A stretch of DNA of 64,000 nucleotides from Nonlabens tegetincola. Its GTDB lineage: Bacteria; Bacteroidota; Bacteroidia; Flavobacteriales; Flavobacteriaceae. Positions within the stretch are counted from its first letter, which is position 1, and each line of letters begins with the position of its first letter. This document shows positions 60,965 to 64,000 of the stretch, piece after piece. The translations under genes were made by a program, and so were the position numbers. Where the stretch lies: contig NZ_MQVV01000010.1 in assembly GCF_002954355.1 (NCBI RefSeq), forward strand, positions 310,001 to 374,000. Reading direction: 5' to 3'. Under the pieces are notes generated by a model, which was given only the letters and a program-made list of their open reading frames with translations, was not told the origin of the DNA and searched no databases.

Positions 60965-61723
60965 TTCTAGCTCTACAAGTACTGGACAGTGGTCACTGTG
61001 CACAGCTTCTTGTAAAATTACAGACCTTTTTACACTTGATTCTAGCGGTGTTGTAACCATGTGATAGTCCAATCTCCATCCTTTATTTCTTGCTCGACTA
61101 CCACCGCGGTAGCTCCACCAAGAATATTCATCGGGTTGATCATTAAACATTCTAAAAGTGTCTATAAATCCACTTTCAACAAATTGATCCATCCAAGCTC
61201 TTTCTTCTGGTAAAAAACCACTTGTGTTTTTAAGTCTTACAGGATCATGGATGTCAATAGCTTTGTGACAAATATTATAATCACCACAAATTAATAGCTG
61301 CGGTCTTTCACGTCGTAGTTCTTCTGTGTAGGCTAGAAAGTCATCCATGTATTGGAATTTGAAGCTCAGTCTAGCATCATTAGTTCCACTAGGCAGGTAC
61401 ATACTCATAATAGAGAGATCTCCATAATCTACTCTTAAGTTACGACCTTCATTGTCCATGTACTCAATTCCAGTACCATATTCTACATGATCTGGCTGCG
61501 TTTTACATAAAATAGCAACACCGCTATATCCTTTTTTTTGAGCTGAAAAATAGTACTGGTATTCGTATCCAGCTTCTGAAAAAGCATCCTTATCAACTTG
61601 ATCTTCGGTAGCCTTTATCTCCTGTAAACAAAGTACATCTGGATTTGCAGCTTTTAACCACGTAATAAAATCTTTTTTCATGGCTGCTCGTATTCCGTTT
61701 ACATTGTAGGAGATAATTTTCAT
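60962..61723 (-). CDS. xth: Exodeoxyribonuclease III (AP endonuclease)
   Basis: 253 residues. A class II AP endonuclease and 3'-5' exonuclease in base-excision repair. KIISYNVNGIRAAMKKDFIT, the metal-ligand Glu in LCLQEIKATEDQVD, SMYLPSGTNDARLSFKFQYM, the catalytic GDYNICHKAIDIHDP and the final SDHCPVLVELE (His nucleophile-side residue) are all present. It stands alone with a -7 box at 61740-61747. Complementary to mutY in oxidative DNA repair, though not linked. Confidence 0.94.
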   Translation of the reverse strand: MKIISYNVNGIRAAMKKDFITWLKAANPDVLCLQEIKATEDQVDKDAFSEAGYEYQYYFSAQKKGYSGVAILCKTQPDHVEYGTGIEYMDNEGRNLRVDYGDLSIMSMYLPSGTNDARLSFKFQYMDDFLAYTEELRRERPQLLICGDYNICHKAIDIHDPVRLKNTSGFLPEERAWMDQFVESGFIDTFRMFNDQPDEYSWWSYRGGSRARNKGWRLDYHMVTTPLESSVKRSVILQEAVHSDHCPVLVELE

Positions 61724-61739
61724 AGGATATAATTTATTT

Positions 61740-61747
61740 CAAAAGTA
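61740..61747 (-). promoter_or_regulatory. Exonuclease gene -7 box
   Basis: Minus-strand TACTTTTG, 16 bases before the ATG at 61723. Confidence 0.45.
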
Positions 61748-61825
61748 GGAGTAAGATCGCTTTATACAAAGGAACAAACTAATAATCTATTGCAATTCGG
61801 ACCTAATAAAGTCCTTACTAGAAGT

Positions 61826-61833
61826 TACCTTTG
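61826..61833 (+). promoter_or_regulatory. trpS -7 box
   Basis: TACCTTTG, 21 bases before the ATG at 61855. It overlaps the TTG at 61831, which shows that the TTG cannot be the translation start. Confidence 0.5.
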
Positions 61834-61854
61834 CAATCTTTAAAAACAAAAATT

Positions 61855-62823
61855 ATGGCAAGAGTTCTTACAGGTGTCCAGTCTACTGGAACACCTCATT
61901 TAGGTAACCTATTAGGAGCTATTTTACCAGCAATTGAGATGAGTGAACAGTCTGAAAATGAATCTTTTCTTTTCATCGCCGATTTACATTCGCTTACTCA
62001 AATTAAAGATGGTGAACAGCTTAGGGCTAATACGTATTCAACTGCCGCTGCCTGGCTTGCTTGTGGTTTAGATACTTCTAAAACTACATTTTATCGCCAG
62101 AGCGATGTGCCTCAAGTAACAGAACTTAACTGGTACTTAAATTGTTTTTATCCATACCAAAGACTTACACTAGCTCATAGTTTTAAAGACAAAGCAGATC
62201 GTCTAGGAGATGTTAACGCAGGTCTTTTTACTTACCCAATGCTTATGGCTGCAGATATACTATTATACGACGCGCAAGTCGTACCAGTTGGTAAGGATCA
62301 GTTACAACATATAGAAATGACCAGAGATGTAGCGGGAAGATTTAACAATGCAATGGGTGAAACCTTGATTGAACCACAAGCAAAGCTTCAAGAGTCTACC
62401 ATGTACGTTCCAGGTACTGATGGGGAGAAAATGAGTAAGTCTAGAGGAAATTACATAAATATTTTTCAAACTGATAAAAAATTGCGCAAGCAAATCATGT
62501 CAATTGAAACTGATAGTACGCCTCTAGAAGATCCTAAAAATCCTGATACCTGTAATGTATTTGCTTTATATAAGATTATAGGTAAAGAAGATGAGGTTGC
62601 TGCTCTCAAAGCTAAGTACCTAGCCGGTAATTACGGTTACGGTCACGCTAAACAAGCGTTGTACGAACTTATTTGTGAACGATTTGCGACAGCGCGTGAA
62701 CGCTATAACTATTTCATGGAAAACAAGCACGAGATAGATGCTGCTCTTGAACAAGGCGCGCAAAAGGCTGGTGCTATTGCAAATGAGACTTTAAAACGCG
62801 TGCGTAAAAAAGTAGGATATTAA
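61855..62823 (+). CDS. trpS: Tryptophanyl-tRNA synthetase
   Basis: 322 residues from the ATG at 61855 (MARVLTGVQSTGTPHLGNLL). An in-frame TTG at 61831 lies inside the promoter box, so it is rejected. A class I synthetase charging tRNA-Trp. It has the HIGH-type TGTPHLGN, the tryptophan-site motif MAADILLYDAQVVPVGKDQL and the KMSKS loop GEKMSKSRGNYINI. The 3' end overlaps the convergent deoxynucleoside kinase gene by 4 bases. Confidence 0.95.
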   Translation: MARVLTGVQSTGTPHLGNLLGAILPAIEMSEQSENESFLFIADLHSLTQIKDGEQLRANTYSTAAAWLACGLDTSKTTFYRQSDVPQVTELNWYLNCFYPYQRLTLAHSFKDKADRLGDVNAGLFTYPMLMAADILLYDAQVVPVGKDQLQHIEMTRDVAGRFNNAMGETLIEPQAKLQESTMYVPGTDGEKMSKSRGNYINIFQTDKKLRKQIMSIETDSTPLEDPKNPDTCNVFALYKIIGKEDEVAALKAKYLAGNYGYGHAKQALYELICERFATARERYNYFMENKHEIDAALEQGAQKAGAIANETLKRVRKKVGY

Positions 62824-63437
62824 GCAAACAGACCTGTAAGTTCTGCATCAATTTTATTGATGATATCACCTAGATCTTCAGGGTTATTTACAAAATCTAT
62901 GTGATCCACGTCTATGATTAGGAGATTTCCCTTGTTGTAGCCGTGGATCCATGCTTCATAGCGCTCGTTAAGTCGACTTAGATAATCAATAGATATTGAG
63001 TTTTCATAATCGCGCCCACGCTTTTGAATTTGCCCAACAAGATTAGGGATGCTACTGCGCAGATAAATTAAAAGATCTGGTGCAGCAACTAGCTTTTCCA
63101 TTAGATCAAATAGTGATGCATAGTTATCAAAATCACGTTGAGATAACAAGCCCATCGCATGCAAGTTAGGGGCAAAAATATTAGCATCTTCATAAATGGT
63201 TCTATCCTGAATAATTTTTTTACCACTTTCTCTAATTTCCAGCACTTGACGGAAACGGCTGTTTAAAAAGTAAACTTGCAGGTTAAAGGACCATCGTTCC
63301 ATATCGGTATAGAAATCTTCCAAATATGGATTTTCAAGGACATCTTCAAATTGTGGAGTCCATTTGTAATGTTTTGCTAGTAATTTGGTAAGGGTTGTTT
63401 TACCAGCGCCTATATTTCCCGCAACAGCTATATGCAT
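62820..63437 (-). CDS. Deoxynucleoside kinase
   Basis: 205 residues. It phosphorylates deoxynucleosides (deoxyadenosine/deoxyguanosine kinase-like) for nucleotide salvage. A P-loop GNIGAGKTTLTK, the nucleobase-binding ENPYLEDFYTDMERWSFNLQ, the DRT motif IIQDRTIYEDANIF and the lid region RSSIPNLVGQIQKRGRDYEN identify the family. Located 4 bases before the partial gene to its right on the same strand, so co-transcribed with it. Base specificity cannot be read with certainty. Confidence 0.92.
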   Translation of the reverse strand: MHIAVAGNIGAGKTTLTKLLAKHYKWTPQFEDVLENPYLEDFYTDMERWSFNLQVYFLNSRFRQVLEIRESGKKIIQDRTIYEDANIFAPNLHAMGLLSQRDFDNYASLFDLMEKLVAAPDLLIYLRSSIPNLVGQIQKRGRDYENSISIDYLSRLNERYEAWIHGYNKGNLLIIDVDHIDFVNNPEDLGDIINKIDAELTGLFA

Positions 63438-63440
63438 GAT

Positions 63441-64000
63441 CTATTTCTTGAAATTCAACTCTAGGCTGTGAATCTTGCCTGAGGTCCAAATATAAAGGTT
63501 TCCCGTCTTTAGATGAAAGCTTTTGTTGTTTTCAGTAATCAAAATTTCCTTTGGGATTTTGGTTGTTTCGCTTTCGCGAAAGCGAAAATCTTTACCAAAA
63601 TTATAGGATGTAACATCATTGCCTTGAATTATTACCAATTGTTCTAGATGATAGGCTAGCATTGCGCCATTCAAACTCAAAGTTGATGTCTTACTACCAT
63701 AAGTATTGAATGAAATTAGAGAGTTGTCTACTTGAACATGGCAGAAGTTATAATCGGTATATAAATGTCGTATGTTGCCTTTAATAACTGGTGTTGAAGA
63801 GATGATTCTATTATTGATATAATCGTATAATTCTATTTGATTAGTATCGGCATTGAGCATCCATAAACGTCTATCGCCTGCAAGCTGGACTTTACTAATG
63901 AATCTTAGTGGATTAAGTGTACTTAAGGTTACTCGCTGTATTTCATTAAGTCTGTTGTCAAGAATTACAACGGTTTGAGTATCCTCATAAAAAACAACGA
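63441..64000 (-). CDS. Partial beta-rich protein (possible beta-propeller), C-terminal part
   Basis: The open frame continues beyond the right window edge without a stop (codons for VVFYEDTQTVVILDNRLNE are at the edge), so the methionine at 63858-63860 is internal, not the start. The visible about 185 residues form short beta strands in a repeating pattern (ILDNRLNEIQRVTLSTLNPL, MLNADTNQIELYDYINNR, HVQVDNSLISFNTYGSKTST, VIIQGNDVTSYNFG) like blades of a propeller. A palindrome copy encodes FRFRES. It precedes the deoxynucleoside kinase gene by 4 bases. No function assigned. Confidence 0.7.
   Translation of the reverse strand, partial: VVFYEDTQTVVILDNRLNEIQRVTLSTLNPLRFISKVQLAGDRRLWMLNADTNQIELYDYINNRIISSTPVIKGNIRHLYTDYNFCHVQVDNSLISFNTYGSKTSTLSLNGAMLAYHLEQLVIIQGNDVTSYNFGKDFRFRESETTKIPKEILITENNKSFHLKTGNLYIWTSGKIHSLELNFKK
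63569..63584. repeat. 16-bp palindrome, copy 17
   Basis: Perfect copy in the partial gene at the right edge, read as RFRES. Confidence 0.95.

Noticed and set aside
3437-63584. Palindrome as a parS or Noc-type site
   Set aside because: It has a similar 16-bp symmetric form, but parS sites are few and near the origin and their sequence differs; the density here is far too high. Kept only as a general DNA-binding hypothesis.
3437-63584. Palindrome copies as transposon remnants (REP/MITE)
   Set aside because: No longer shared flanks, no target duplications and no nearby transposase; copies align only over about 16-22 bases and many are in the middle of intact genes.
1-64000. CRISPR array, prophage, insertion sequence, tRNA or rRNA gene
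   Set aside because: No regularly spaced direct repeats, phage genes, transposases or cloverleaf-like sequences with a T-loop motif were seen on reading both strands; tRNA absence was judged by eye only.

Overview
The window is AT-rich, densely coding chromosomal DNA from a member of the Bacteroidota, almost certainly a marine flavobacterium (family Flavobacteriaceae). The grounds are gliding-motility genes gldD and gldE, a large secreted protein with a type IX secretion (T9SS) C-terminal sorting domain, a complete Bat (aerotolerance) operon, DUF4199/DUF4292/DUF6503-type proteins, and many promoters with the Bacteroidota -7 box TAnnTTTG and little Shine-Dalgarno signal. I cannot name the genus from sequence alone. 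No rRNA, tRNA, CRISPR array, insertion sequence or prophage was seen.

Layout: 1-6.9 kb holds a partial Xaa-Pro aminopeptidase, a lipoprotein, dusB, a LolC/E-type permease, rbfA and a secreted BNR-repeat protein. 7.2-12.1 kb holds a 1563-residue T9SS cargo protein followed by a tiny sorting-domain-like protein. 12.2-18.7 kb holds trhO, recA, a lipoprotein, an ECF sigma factor with its anti-sigma-like/beta-barrel partner, plsC and a thioesterase. 18.7-23.4 kb holds a membrane MutS-like ATPase, a YjbR protein, an ALDH7-type dehydrogenase and gpsA. 23.6-32.6 kb is the Bat operon (MoxR, DUF58, a BatD/DUF4381-like protein, BatA-E). 32.8-38.7 kb holds a second tiny sorting-domain-like protein, rpmA, an extended rplU, a DUF4199 protein, and an M16 peptidase pair whose first member carries an OmpA domain. 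38.7-43.2 kb holds an EamA transporter and gldD-gldE-ssb-mutY. 43.3-51.2 kb holds HU, a 30-residue basic protein, RNase E/G, an isoaspartyl peptidase, cvpA and leuS. 51.2-57.6 kb is a flippase, dut, nucleotidyltransferase, TPR, DUF4292 and EnvC-like run. 57.6-64 kb holds comF, a coiled-coil protein, glyS, xth, trpS, a deoxynucleoside kinase and a partial beta-rich protein.

The most unusual signal is a 16-bp perfect palindrome, CGCTTTCGCGAAAGCG, found 17 times (perfect or with one or two changes). Twelve copies are inside genes and five are between genes. Inside genes it is read in all three frames, giving the peptides AFAKA, RFRES or LSRK in unrelated proteins. Spacing is far more even than random (mean about 3.8 kb, coefficient of variation about 0.35 by hand). 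It behaves like a genome-wide highly iterated palindrome or a DNA-uptake-type signal rather than a transposon. Other points worth a second look are two paralogous 57-58-residue secreted proteins, the M16-OmpA fusion, a ribosomal L21 with a helix-hairpin-helix extension, several apparently leaderless genes, and a possible inner-membrane-to-outer-membrane anti-sigma/barrel fusion.
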